Source: REEB76 sp963774895 (GTDB lineage Bacteria > Pseudomonadota > Gammaproteobacteria > Natronospirales > REEB76). Taken from it: 64,000 nucleotides of DNA. The stretch spans positions 854,909-918,908 of the forward strand of contig CAVZGN010000001.1 of assembly GCA_963774895.1 (NCBI GenBank), in the 5' to 3' direction. The notes beneath the pieces are model-generated. The model searched no databases and was not told the DNA's origin. It saw only the letters and a program-made list of their open reading frames with translations. Position 1 is the stretch's first letter, and every line of letters begins with the position of its first letter. This document shows, piece by piece, positions 1-8,652 of the stretch. The position numbers and the translations under genes were made by a program.

Positions 1-1
1 C

Positions 2-607
2 GTGGATGACGCAGTGCGTACTGTCATTCAAGGTAGTGAAGCTTTGTATCTGGATTTTTTCGAAGCGTTCATCGGCCCCCTTGAGCGCGAACTGGGGATC
101 AAATCTTCCCACACGGCCGGCAGAGCCCATGCCTCAGCGGATAATGCCGCCTATATCCAGCGCATTGAAGCGGTGAACTTCGCGCTCGCCAACGACGATG
201 GCATTAGTACCAAACGCTATCCGGAAGCCGATGTGATACTCGTGGGAGTTTCACGCTCGGGCAAAACCCCAACCTGCCTTTACCTCGCGCTACAGTTCGG
301 GATTTTTGCCGCCAATTACCCGCTTACCGAGGACGATCTCAAGCATGGAAAATTACCCTCGGTATTATTGCCTTATCGGGCCAAAATATACGGTCTTACG
401 ATTGAAGCTGCGCGCCTGCAAGAGATTCGACATCACCGCCGCCCGAACAGCCGTTATGCATCTTCAGACCAGGTTCGTTATGAAGTACGCCAGGCGGAAG
501 ATATTTTCCGCACCGTGGGCGTGCCCTACATGAATACAACGCATCCCTCCATCGAGGAAATTGCCACCACCATACTGCATCAAACCGGCATCCAGCGCCG
601 CTTCTGA
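2..607 (+). CDS. ppsR: PEP synthase regulatory kinase/pyrophosphorylase (PpsR, DUF299), 5'-truncated by window edge
   Basis: Bifunctional Ser/Thr kinase and phosphotransferase family that inactivates and reactivates phosphoenolpyruvate synthase, controlling gluconeogenic entry from pyruvate. The visible 201 residues hold the P-loop-like motif GVSRSGKT (residues 82-89) followed by TCLYLALQFG and ANYPL, and the family segment LGIKSSHTAGR (31-41). Family members are about 270-280 residues, so roughly 70 N-terminal residues lie upstream of the window. The GTG at base 2 is an internal codon rather than the start. It is convergent with pgm (4-base gap), and both act in central carbon metabolism. 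The partner gene for PEP synthase is not in view. Confidence 0.93.
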   Translation: MDDAVRTVIQGSEALYLDFFEAFIGPLERELGIKSSHTAGRAHASADNAAYIQRIEAVNFALANDDGISTKRYPEADVILVGVSRSGKTPTCLYLALQFGIFAANYPLTEDDLKHGKLPSVLLPYRAKIYGLTIEAARLQEIRHHRRPNSRYASSDQVRYEVRQAEDIFRTVGVPYMNTTHPSIEEIATTILHQTGIQRRF

Positions 608-611
608 AGTG

Positions 612-2246
612 TCAGGTGATGGCGGTAGGTGAGGTGATGCCGTGGCTTTCGAGACGCGCCATGGAACGCGCCAAGCGTGACAGCGGTGCCAATATAGCCG
701 CTGGCGCCTGACGATGCGACTCAGGATTCGGCTCATACTGTTCCAAGTAGATACGCAGAATGGCACCATGCGTGCCGGTACCGGACAGGCGATACACGAT
801 GCGCCCACCGCCCACTGTCGTCAGCCATAAACCCTGATCATGGCTGGTGCTGTTATCCACAGGGTCATGGTAGGTGAAATTTTCCGCGTCCTGAATGGTG
901 AAACCCGCAATGGTTTCATCTGCGAGTTCTCCAAGGCGTGAACCTAACAGACGCATAAGGGTTTGTGCCTGCCCTACATCTTTGATGAAATAATCTTCAC
1001 GTTGAAAGAAATCCCGGCCAAACTCGCGCCAATGCTTCATCAGTATCTCGCCTACCGATTCAGAACGTACAGCGATAAGATTTAGCCAGAATAAAACCGC
1101 CCATAAGCCATCCTTTTCTCGTGCATGGTTGCTGCTGGTACCGAAGCTTTCCTCGCCACACAGAGTGATCAGCCCGGCATCGAGCAGATTGCAGAAGTAG
1201 CGCCAGCCAGTGGGGGTCTCATAACAGGTGATGCCCAGCTTCTGTGCCACACGATCCACAGCGTGGCTGGTGGGGAGGGAGCGCGCCACACCCACAAGAC
1301 CGGCAGCATATCCAGGCACAAGCCGAGCATTTGCCGTCAGTACCGCCAGACTGTCGCCGGGCGACACCATCAGGCCGCGGCCGAGGATCATGTTGCGGTC
1401 ACCATCACCGTCGGATGCCGCACCAAAAACCGGGCTGTTGTCGCCGGTGAAAAGTTTGATGAAACCCTCTGCGTCTTGAGGATTGGGATCCGGGTGACAG
1501 CCGGCAAAATCCTCCGATGGCACGCCGTGCATGACAGTCCCTGAGGGAGCGCCTAATCGACGTTCGAATATCTCTATGGCATAAGGGCCGGTCACGGCAT
1601 GTAGCGCATCGAAGCGCATGTGAAATAACGCATCTATCAGCAATTCGCGGATACGTTCGAAATCAAACAGGCGCTCCATGACGTCGACATAATGTTTTAC
1701 AGGATCGACGATTTCAATCCGCATATCACCAAGCTGCTGGGTTCCAATCTTGTCGATGTCAATTTTTGTTTTTGTATCCAACTTAAAATAACGGGCGATG
1801 GCCAGGCTGCGTTGGTAGATGGTGTTGGTTGAAGTTTCAGATGCTTGACCACCGTTTGCCATATTCAGCTTGATGCCGAAATCACCCTTCGGACCGCCCG
1901 GATTATGGCTGGCGGTTAGAATACAACCTCCCGCTGCACCCAAGTGCGGTATCAGCAACGATGCCGCGGGCGTGGATAACAACCCCCTGCGTCCGACTAC
2001 GCATTTCTTGACGCCGTTTGCGGCTGCCATGTTCAGCAGTGTCGCTATGGCTTCACGATTGTACAAGCGGCCATCACCACCAATGACGAGTGCGCCTTGT
2101 TTCAGCGAGGGGATCGCGTCAAAGGCAGATTGGATGAAATTTTCAAGATAATGCGGCTGTTGAAACACGCGCACAGGCTTGCGCAATCCTGCGGTACCGG
2201 GCCTTTGATCGTTGAAAGGGTGTGTTTGTACGGTAAGTAATTTCAT
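612..2246 (-). CDS. pgm: Phosphoglucomutase, alpha-D-glucose-specific
   Basis: Cytosolic enzyme interconverting glucose-1-phosphate and glucose-6-phosphate, linking glycolysis to glycogen and nucleotide-sugar synthesis. The phosphoserine loop TASHNPGG is at about residues 111-118, the metal loop DGDGDRN follows, and a GEESFG sugar-binding motif is present. The open frame extends upstream to 2315, but ATG at 2246 is preceded by GGAG at good spacing and gives a 544-residue protein beginning MKLLTVQTHPF, close to the usual size for this branch (about 545). The divergent DUF1249 gene starts about 60 bases away, so the 2247-2307 interval must carry both promoters. Confidence 0.95.
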   Translation of the reverse strand: MKLLTVQTHPFNDQRPGTAGLRKPVRVFQQPHYLENFIQSAFDAIPSLKQGALVIGGDGRLYNREAIATLLNMAAANGVKKCVVGRRGLLSTPAASLLIPHLGAAGGCILTASHNPGGPKGDFGIKLNMANGGQASETSTNTIYQRSLAIARYFKLDTKTKIDIDKIGTQQLGDMRIEIVDPVKHYVDVMERLFDFERIRELLIDALFHMRFDALHAVTGPYAIEIFERRLGAPSGTVMHGVPSEDFAGCHPDPNPQDAEGFIKLFTGDNSPVFGAASDGDGDRNMILGRGLMVSPGDSLAVLTANARLVPGYAAGLVGVARSLPTSHAVDRVAQKLGITCYETPTGWRYFCNLLDAGLITLCGEESFGTSSNHAREKDGLWAVLFWLNLIAVRSESVGEILMKHWREFGRDFFQREDYFIKDVGQAQTLMRLLGSRLGELADETIAGFTIQDAENFTYHDPVDNSTSHDQGLWLTTVGGGRIVYRLSGTGTHGAILRIYLEQYEPNPESHRQAPAAILAPLSRLARSMARLESHGITSPTAIT

Positions 2247-2307
2247 CGCGCTCCGCACATATAGATATAAAGCCTGTTGCAACACATGTCTATGATATAG
2301 TTTCAGC

Positions 2308-2781
2308 ATGTTCATAGAAACAGTTGGACAATGTGTGCGTCTGGTGCGACCTCGCAGTTTCGCTGGGTTGATGACTCTTTATGAGGGCAATCATGTGCGT
2401 CTGCGTCAATTACTCGGAGAACTATGCCATCTGCCATCAACACTTATTTCCATAAGCGCAACCGACCTGAGTATTCACTTATCACTAAATGGGCGAAGCC
2501 GGTATACTTCAAATTTACGCATGACCTATCAGCTGGAAATTGAAGGGGCTATCTTGACTGATCCCGACCTCGTGGTGCGCGTGTATCACGATGCACGCTT
2601 GGCGGAAGCGGTCAGTTGTTGCGAGCAACCACGCCACAACGTTTTTAGAGGCCTGTGGGTGCCGGCAGCGGCTGAACTTGAAAAGCGTTGGTTGTTGAAT
2701 ATATTGCTGCATAAATGGCTGGAACACTGCCTGGATCATCGGCATGTCTTTGGCCAATCGACAGCCAATAATCCTGTGTGA
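2308..2781 (+). CDS. DUF1249 family protein (YqiB-like)
   Basis: A 157-residue soluble protein matching the gammaproteobacterial YqiB/DUF1249 family: an N-terminal SFAGLMTLYEGNHVRLRQLL segment, a central LVVRVYHDARLAEAVSC stretch and a C-terminal KRWLLNILLHKWLEHCLDHGH-type helix (here ending HRHVF). The biochemical role of the family is not established. In E. coli the gene sits near nudF and cpdA, but neither is here. The start is uncertain. ATG 2308 has no clear ribosome-binding site. GTG 2335, nine codons in, is preceded by TTGGA and would still include the family's conserved start region. Confidence 0.82.
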   Translation: MFIETVGQCVRLVRPRSFAGLMTLYEGNHVRLRQLLGELCHLPSTLISISATDLSIHLSLNGRSRYTSNLRMTYQLEIEGAILTDPDLVVRVYHDARLAEAVSCCEQPRHNVFRGLWVPAAAELEKRWLLNILLHKWLEHCLDHRHVFGQSTANNPV

Positions 2782-3040
2782 TGATATACCTTGATTAGAT
2801 ATAAACAGTTCGAACCTTACCGGTTGACAACAGCTTGTTTAAACTCAGAATGTGCTGCCTGGAGAGCCGTTAAAAAACCGAATTTTTTACCGATGATTCT
2901 GTCGTGGCGGCATATTGACTACCCAAGCGCAAAAGTTCAAATTAATATAGCTAGGTGCAGTAAAAATTACCTGTGAATTGTAAAAAATGAGAAATGTGGA
3001 AAGAAGCGGCTATGTGGAATTCTAGAACCTGGAGGCCATT

Positions 3041-3910
3041 ATGATGCTGAATTCTGTCATTCGTCGGATCGCAATCTGTGGCATGGCAGCCGTTATGCTG
3101 GCGCTAATCGGCTGTTCCAGCTCGCCTAAGGGCTATACGCTGCTGGCTCAGTTACCGCCAAATTCTAAAGATCAGCTAATTATGTTGGCTGCGATCGATG
3201 TGGAAGGTACGACATGTAGTGTCACAGCGTTGACATGGAGCACTGATAATCCATGGACTCCCTCCTGCACTGTCAACCAGGATCAGCCAACACACAAAAA
3301 TTTCACGATTGCCGGGCAGCAGGTGGATCTTGTAGGTGGGGCAGACGGATTCAAGGTTTCCAATCAAGTATCGCTGATGGTTCCATTACCAGCGACCGCA
3401 GCACCTACGTCAAAAACTGCCGTTATGGCAGCGATAGCCAAAGCAGAAGCCAATCCGAAACCCAAGGAAACAAAAGCACCTACGGTTGCGCCCGCATCCG
3501 CCACTGCAGCTGCAACCGCTGCATTGACGCCTGGACAGGCATTTCCAACACAATGGAATATAGCCATGTTCCCTGGGCATGAACAACTAGTGGCTCAAAA
3601 TCTGGGTTATATGGTGAAAAGCGCTGCCATTGATATTAACGGCAGCACCTGCAAATTGAATGTGGTGTTTAAAGTAAGGTACCCTCCCTATAATCTAGAT
3701 TGCATGGTTACGACCAATAAACGCGGCGATCTGACCTTGCTCTTCAGCCCGTTTATCGTAGCGAATGCCGCAAAGAGTTCGACCAACAGCATACTATTGG
3801 TATCTGAAGGCGAAAGTATTAGCGGCATTATTTGGGATTCACATGGATTCGACTCCTGGACCCCGAGCGTGCCTCCATCTTGGAGAGTGAGCCCCAAGTC
3901 GGGCGGCTAG
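3041..3910 (+). CDS. Predicted lipoprotein with two related domains separated by an Ala/Thr/Pro linker
   Basis: Function not recognised. The N-terminus is a lipoprotein signal peptide: basic MMLNSVIRR, a hydrophobic core, then lipobox LIGC with C25 as the predicted lipidation site. Two stretches resemble each other, LAAIDVEGTTCSVTALTW at about 49-66 and SAAIDINGSTCKLNVVF at 194-210. Each has a second cysteine exactly 17 residues after the first (C59/C76 and C204/C221), suggesting a disulfide-bonded domain that was duplicated. Between them (about 117-165) is a low-complexity Ala/Lys/Thr/Pro linker. The start is well supported by GGAGG 5-8 bases upstream of ATG 3041 or 3044. It stands alone, with non-coding gaps on both sides. 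Confidence 0.75.
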   Translation: MMLNSVIRRIAICGMAAVMLALIGCSSSPKGYTLLAQLPPNSKDQLIMLAAIDVEGTTCSVTALTWSTDNPWTPSCTVNQDQPTHKNFTIAGQQVDLVGGADGFKVSNQVSLMVPLPATAAPTSKTAVMAAIAKAEANPKPKETKAPTVAPASATAAATAALTPGQAFPTQWNIAMFPGHEQLVAQNLGYMVKSAAIDINGSTCKLNVVFKVRYPPYNLDCMVTTNKRGDLTLLFSPFIVANAAKSSTNSILLVSEGESISGIIWDSHGFDSWTPSVPPSWRVSPKSGG

Positions 3911-4443
3911 TTGCGAGTAGATCCTGTGTATGACAAGTCAGAAACAAATGTCGTACGGGATCGGCAGATCGCATAAAAGCGCGTGGTTTTAGCAATCGAT
4001 GGTGTACTCTTTCCGGAGTACACCATCGATATCGATTCTGTGCCGAGACGTCTTGCGCGTGATTTCGTCGCCTGCGCGGGCGCCTTACTGTGCGCTGATT
4101 TGGAATTCCTAAGGTATGTGTGACCGCGCATAGCGTGAATGCATGCGCACGCACCATCGTATGCGGATGACTTTGTCCTGAAATACAGGATCGGCCTTCA
4201 GTCGATGATGATATCCATTTAGCGATACCGCGAACCGGGCCTGTTGGGATTTACCCCATATAAGCTCCGGAAATATATGTTTTTTTTATATATTTCACCT
4301 CAATAATCCTGTGCTGACATTTATGTTAAGTTATTGTCTGGTAAACAACCTTACCCGCTGCAAACAATGTCACCGGTGTAGCGTATCCCGATGGTACGGA
4401 TGCGGACAGACACGCAAGCATCCATTCAAGGCAGGTATCCCAG
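3911..4443. other. Non-coding interval between the lipoprotein and coiled-coil protein genes
   Basis: No convincing gene was found here. Open frames on the minus strand (3828-4157, 3907-4131, 4326-4559) lack recognisable proteins and good ribosome-binding sites. It contains a perfect 15-bp inverted repeat (3995-4030) and an A/T-only 9-bp inverted repeat (GAAATATAT at 4270-4278, ATATATTTC at 4288-4296) around a T-rich loop. The A/T content around 4265-4335 is the most likely place for the promoter of the gene starting at 4444. Confidence 0.6.
3995..4030. repeat. Perfect 15-bp inverted repeat, 6-base loop
   Basis: Arms 3995-4009 and 4016-4030 are exact reverse complements (ATCGATGGTGTACTC and GAGTACACCATCGAT) with loop TTTCCG. 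It lies 85 bases after the lipoprotein stop codon. No T-run follows on either side, so it is not a standard intrinsic terminator. It could be a 3' stabilising hairpin or a protein-binding palindrome. Confidence 0.8.
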
Positions 4444-5565
4444 GTGTCAGCGATATACAAGAAACTCACCACCAGAAAGGATGACCTGCGGGATGCGGCT
4501 GCGGTTGACTCGCCATCTGAGCAGAACTCCAAACTTGTCGAATTGTTTGAAAATCGCAATCAGATCAAACGCGAACTGGATTTGGTCATCGTCGAACGCG
4601 ATCAACTTAAAGCAGATGCTGCAGAATTACGTGAGCGTAATGAAGAACTGCAGCGCCAGTTGACCAGTCTTGAGCAGATGCTGGCGGATGCCGAGCGCGG
4701 ACAAAGCGCAATCATTTATTATCGCCTGCGAGCTGTTTGGAATACCTGTCGCCAGCAAATCCAGATCTTAGCAGGAGATCTCGCTGGTCGCTTTGAGAAA
4801 GCTGAGCGTGGCGGATTCGAAGAACAGACGGAAAAGGATCGGAGTCGCCGCCTTGATGAGTTGGCACAACAATTTGACACGTTGGAACGCGAACGCCGTA
4901 ATCTCCGTAACAGCTTGGGCGAATTACAAAAGAAATTGCCAAATCTTAAGAAATTGTGGCACAAGCACAAGCGTGCAGAAATTCAGTTTCAGATTGACAA
5001 GCTAACCAAAGAATTCAAACCCATAGAAAGCCGTAAATTGGAACTGCTCGCGGCTATGGAATTGTTGCGACGCGAAAAACAGCAGGTTTGGCCAGGAATA
5101 AACATCGCATCCAAACGTACCGTTAATCTGTGGTTACTGGGGCTTGCGCAATATTTATACTTGCATTTCAGGGAATACAACGTCGCTGAGATGGCCCGCA
5201 GTGCAGGCATCAAACCAGTTTCTGATGTCAATTTCGGGTTATTGAACGATTGCCTCACTATCGGTAACCACGTCTATGAAGTGGTAGTCAAACTACGCGC
5301 TGACAAGATGCGGCCGGAGAAACTCCGTTTTCGGGTTGAACATTTGCGTCGCAATGCAACCTATGCAAGTGATTTGGATTCTGTTCCGGAAGAATCTTGT
5401 CTGGATTATATTTCGCTACCATCCCAGACAGCGCCAACCATCGATGCCGAATCCCAACCTCTGGGCGTCAATATCCTGCGACTGAATTATTGGGATATCC
5501 AAAGCATCCTGCTCATGCCCCCTAATCAGGAGGCAAAATCCAAACCGGCCGCTTTACCAGATTAA
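4444..5565 (+). CDS. Hypothetical coiled-coil protein
   Basis: Function not recognised. The 373-residue product has no signal peptide or membrane segment. Residues about 35-90 and 120-215 are rich in Glu, Lys, Arg, Leu and Gln in heptad-like patterns (for example ELDLVIVERDQLKADAAELR), indicating long coiled coils. The C-terminal third is more globular, with HFREYNVAEMARSAGI and GNHVYEVVVKLRADKMRPEKL, and ends in a Pro/Ala tail. The start is GTG 4444, with AAGG about 12 bases upstream, which is long spacing. It ends only 4 bases from the stop of the convergent prc gene. A cytoskeletal or scaffold role is possible from the coiled coils, but this is inference only. Confidence 0.7.
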   Translation: MSAIYKKLTTRKDDLRDAAAVDSPSEQNSKLVELFENRNQIKRELDLVIVERDQLKADAAELRERNEELQRQLTSLEQMLADAERGQSAIIYYRLRAVWNTCRQQIQILAGDLAGRFEKAERGGFEEQTEKDRSRRLDELAQQFDTLERERRNLRNSLGELQKKLPNLKKLWHKHKRAEIQFQIDKLTKEFKPIESRKLELLAAMELLRREKQQVWPGINIASKRTVNLWLLGLAQYLYLHFREYNVAEMARSAGIKPVSDVNFGLLNDCLTIGNHVYEVVVKLRADKMRPEKLRFRVEHLRRNATYASDLDSVPEESCLDYISLPSQTAPTIDAESQPLGVNILRLNYWDIQSILLMPPNQEAKSKPAALPD

Positions 5566-5569
5566 TGAT

Positions 5570-7747
5570 CTATTTATCTATGGTCGTCGCCGGCAAACTG
5601 GGAACACTACCTACATTCAAAATCGACAAGTCCGCAGTGATATGGGCGGTTTCCTGCAATAAAACATCGGGTACCAAGCCACCGATATCGATATCGGTGT
5701 TGTCCACGGAATTTTCGTCGTCTGTCGAGGCCTTACTGTTCCCTGTTTGTTTATAAGCCGCATCCAGACTTTTTGCTGGAGGCAGGCCTTTGAGCTTGCG
5801 CCAAGCATTTGCTAGCGCCAGTTTTTCATCGTCACGTGTGGTCTGCAGTTTTTCACGTTCGCTTAACAGCAGCGTCACCGATTTAGCGCTGCGCTCGGCT
5901 TCCAGCAGTTGTATGCTGTTGAGAAAAAGTGCCCAATCAGGATTATCCATGATGCGTTCATCATGGAGCTTGGTCAGCTCCGGCAGTGCTTTGTCAAGCC
6001 CTAGATGGAATGGGGTATAGTCGGCTGATGCGATCTGATCCCACGGCAGGGCATCATCCTCGGTTTCTTCGCCGAATTCCTTGGGATCAATCGGCGTAGG
6101 CAGATTGATTTCCGGTATCACACCCCTGCGCTGGGTGCTAGCGCCATTCACCCGATAGAACTTGTCGATTGTGAGCTTGAGCTGCCCGACATCCTGGTTT
6201 CCGGGTACGAATCGATTCAGGTCGATAAGCTGTTGGACTGTGCCCTTACCATAAGTGGTGGAACCCACTATCAGGCCGCGATGGTAATCCTGTATCGCAG
6301 CAGCAAAAATTTCCGAAGCTGAAGCTGTGAAACGATTAACAAGCACCACCAGAGGGCCGGTGTAAACAAGGCTGCTGTCATCATCATCCTCGACGTCTAC
6401 GTTGCCGCTTGTATCCCGGATCTGCACCACCGGGCCGTGGGGTATGAATAGACCGGTGAGCTTGGTGGCTTCGTCCAGTGCACCACCACCGTTATTACGC
6501 AAATCGATCACCACGCCATCCACGTGCTCGGCCTCGAGTTCCTGAAGGAGCTTGCTTACATCCCGTGTCGTGCTGGTGTAGTTCTTTTCACCTTCCGAGC
6601 GTCCGGCAAAATCGCTATAGAAAGCCGGGATATTAACGATGCCGATTTTTAATCGGCGATCGCTGCTAGTTACATTGATAATGTTTTTATGCGCCGCCTG
6701 AGCCTCCAGCTTAACGGTGTCACGTACCAAGCGGAGTATTTTCTCTGGTGATCCTGGCGCAGCGCCGGCGGGCAGTATCTGAATTCTAACCACCGAATCC
6801 TTGGGTCCACGGATTAACTGCACCACGTCATCCAGACGCCAGCCAACGACATCCACCACATCACCCTTATCTCCCTGGGCCACTCCGGTGATGCGGTCAT
6901 CCGGATGCAGTTCCTTGCTCCGGGCTGCAGGGCCGCCCGGTATCACCTGGACGACTTTGGTGTATTCGCCTTCAGAAATCAGGGATGCACCGATGCCCTG
7001 AAACTTCAAACTCATCTGGATCTGGAATTGTTGTGACTCACTAGGTGAAAAATAGTTGCTATGCGGATCCAGGGTAAGAGTGTAGGAATTCATGAATACG
7101 TCGAATACATCTTGCGATTCTATCTGCCGGGCGCGGAAATCAAAATTTTGATAACGTTTGCGCAGGATGTCAGCGGTTTGCTTCCAGGTTTTACCAGCTA
7201 ACAACAAACCAATCATGTCGTTCTTGACACGCTTGCGCCAGATATCATTTAACTCCGAAGTGCTGACCGCCCATGGTGCCTTTTCACGATCATAGACATA
7301 GTCTTCCTTGATCTTGAAATCGGGTTCATGATCCAACAGACCTAGCGCATACTGGATACGCTGCTGGACGCGTTGCTGGTAGACGTTGTAGATCGCGTAT
7401 GCGGGTTTTAGATTGCCATTTCGAATGGCATCATCAAGATCATGCTGGTAGGGTGCGAAATCATCGATATCTGATTGTAGAAAATAGCTGCGATTCGGAT
7501 CAAGGTTTGCCAGATAGTGCTTAAATATCTGCTGCGATAGGGTGTCAGTTAGTGGTTGATTGCCATAATGATAGCGAGCAAGGATTCCGGAAATGGCCTG
7601 TTCAACAAGCGCTTCACGCGGTTGTGGATTCAATATCGGCAGTTGCGCAACGTTACTGCTGGCAGCAGGCGCGATGCTGACAGAATAGGCTGCCGGAGAT
7701 GACAAGCTCCCGACAATCACCAGTAAAAAAGCAAGCTTGTGTCGCAT
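5570..7747 (-). CDS. prc: Tail-specific (carboxy-terminal processing) periplasmic protease Prc/Tsp
   Basis: S41-family periplasmic protease that degrades or trims proteins from their C-terminus, including peptidoglycan hydrolases in enterics. The 725-residue product begins with a signal peptide (MRHKLAFLLVIVGSLSSPAAYS). Then come an N-terminal helical domain (about 40-235), a PDZ domain (about 240-330, GGPAARSKELHPDDRITGVAQG) and the protease core. The nucleophile is S476 in NRFTASASEIF and the general-base lysine K501 in YGKGTVQQ, matching E. coli Ser430/Lys455 spacing. The C-terminal DUF3340-like region is present. ATG 7747 was chosen because it directly precedes the signal peptide, although the ribosome-binding site is weak (AGG, about 12 bases away). 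Confidence 0.96.
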   Translation of the reverse strand: MRHKLAFLLVIVGSLSSPAAYSVSIAPAASSNVAQLPILNPQPREALVEQAISGILARYHYGNQPLTDTLSQQIFKHYLANLDPNRSYFLQSDIDDFAPYQHDLDDAIRNGNLKPAYAIYNVYQQRVQQRIQYALGLLDHEPDFKIKEDYVYDREKAPWAVSTSELNDIWRKRVKNDMIGLLLAGKTWKQTADILRKRYQNFDFRARQIESQDVFDVFMNSYTLTLDPHSNYFSPSESQQFQIQMSLKFQGIGASLISEGEYTKVVQVIPGGPAARSKELHPDDRITGVAQGDKGDVVDVVGWRLDDVVQLIRGPKDSVVRIQILPAGAAPGSPEKILRLVRDTVKLEAQAAHKNIINVTSSDRRLKIGIVNIPAFYSDFAGRSEGEKNYTSTTRDVSKLLQELEAEHVDGVVIDLRNNGGGALDEATKLTGLFIPHGPVVQIRDTSGNVDVEDDDDSSLVYTGPLVVLVNRFTASASEIFAAAIQDYHRGLIVGSTTYGKGTVQQLIDLNRFVPGNQDVGQLKLTIDKFYRVNGASTQRRGVIPEINLPTPIDPKEFGEETEDDALPWDQIASADYTPFHLGLDKALPELTKLHDERIMDNPDWALFLNSIQLLEAERSAKSVTLLLSEREKLQTTRDDEKLALANAWRKLKGLPPAKSLDAAYKQTGNSKASTDDENSVDNTDIDIGGLVPDVLLQETAHITADLSILNVGSVPSLPATTIDK

Positions 7748-8652
7748 TCTGCGAAATTACCTGTTGATGGACGTCGTATCCAGTGGGCTAGAGACGTTAG
7801 GCATATTCGGAATGAATATAATATTGGAAGTTAAGCCCAAGTGCGACTTTACGGATGATTTAATTGTAAATTTTATCGAGGGTTTGCCGCATTTTGCGAT
7901 TCAATACCTGTCAATCAGGTATGCAGCCTATAACTCTGTTTCTGTTGTGTTTCATTGTGTGTCAATTTATAGCGTCATCCTAGCAGAACAACGGGTATTG
8001 GCTGTGATCGGGCATGACTACAGCATTGATAATCACTACTTTGCGAAGCTGAATTCCGTGGCGCGTACTGGCGACTCAGGATTGACATTGACTGTATGGG
8101 ACGCTGGGCGCCGGCTGGCACAGGTGCAATGCTAAGCACAAGCAGTCAACCTAAGCTGTGTGTTGTTAAACCCGTGTTTCTCCTGTTCTTAGGTGGTAAC
8201 TGGTCTGTATCGAGCAGTCAGGAGGGGCGAACCACAGCTTGCGACAACGATCCTGTGGAATGGCTTGAAAGCGGGCTGAATCAGGGTATTGTGTGCATAA
8301 GACATCAGGTGGATAGCCAAAAATCTGAAATTATCCCAATTTATTTATGGCCATTTTTTGAATGCGTTGACGGTTAGTGAGCTGTTATCCACCCGTTTCT
8401 AGGCGTGTGCTAAAATCAACAAGCTTGGATTAGGGGATGAAAGATTGTGCTGGTTGATGAGTGGGGATAAAATTTAACCCCAAAATCCAGTATCTTATTG
8501 ACTTGACGCGGTATATTCGAGTAAAAAGCGAGTCCCGCAAAACGAACTGAATGGTGCGAAGGGTGCTGCTGCGTGGTCCAGGCTGTCACGGGGCGCTCAT
8601 GCGCGTTTGTAAACACCGAATACCTAAATCCGGTATTGCAGGAGATGCATAA
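7748..8652. other. Long non-coding gap (about 900 bases) between prc and exbB
   Basis: No gene can be supported here. The open frames 7737-8135 (+), 8096-8377 (+) and 8416-8676 (-) have no recognisable motifs, biased composition or convincing start signals. The interval must contain the divergent promoters of prc and exbB. A sequence resembling a DnaA box with one mismatch (TTATCCACC, 8385-8393) and an inverted partial copy (GGTGGATA near 8309) are present. A 6-bp hairpin, AATACC/GGTATT (8619-8624 and 8632-8637), sits directly before the exbB ribosome-binding site. None of these is strong enough to assign a function. Confidence 0.5.

Noticed and set aside
2791..2976. 61-codon ORF between the DUF1249 and lipoprotein genes
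   Set aside because: No homology pattern and no ribosome-binding site, in an A/T-rich intergenic stretch. It is more likely the promoter region of the lipoprotein gene.
7737..8135. 132-codon ORF upstream of exbB on the plus strand
   Set aside because: It overlaps the prc start, has no recognisable motif or ribosome-binding site, and shows non-coding-like composition.
8385..8393. DnaA box suggesting a replication origin
   Set aside because: Only one 9-mer with a mismatch plus one partial inverted copy. There is no cluster, no dnaA/dnaN/gidA neighbourhood and no A/T-rich unwinding element.
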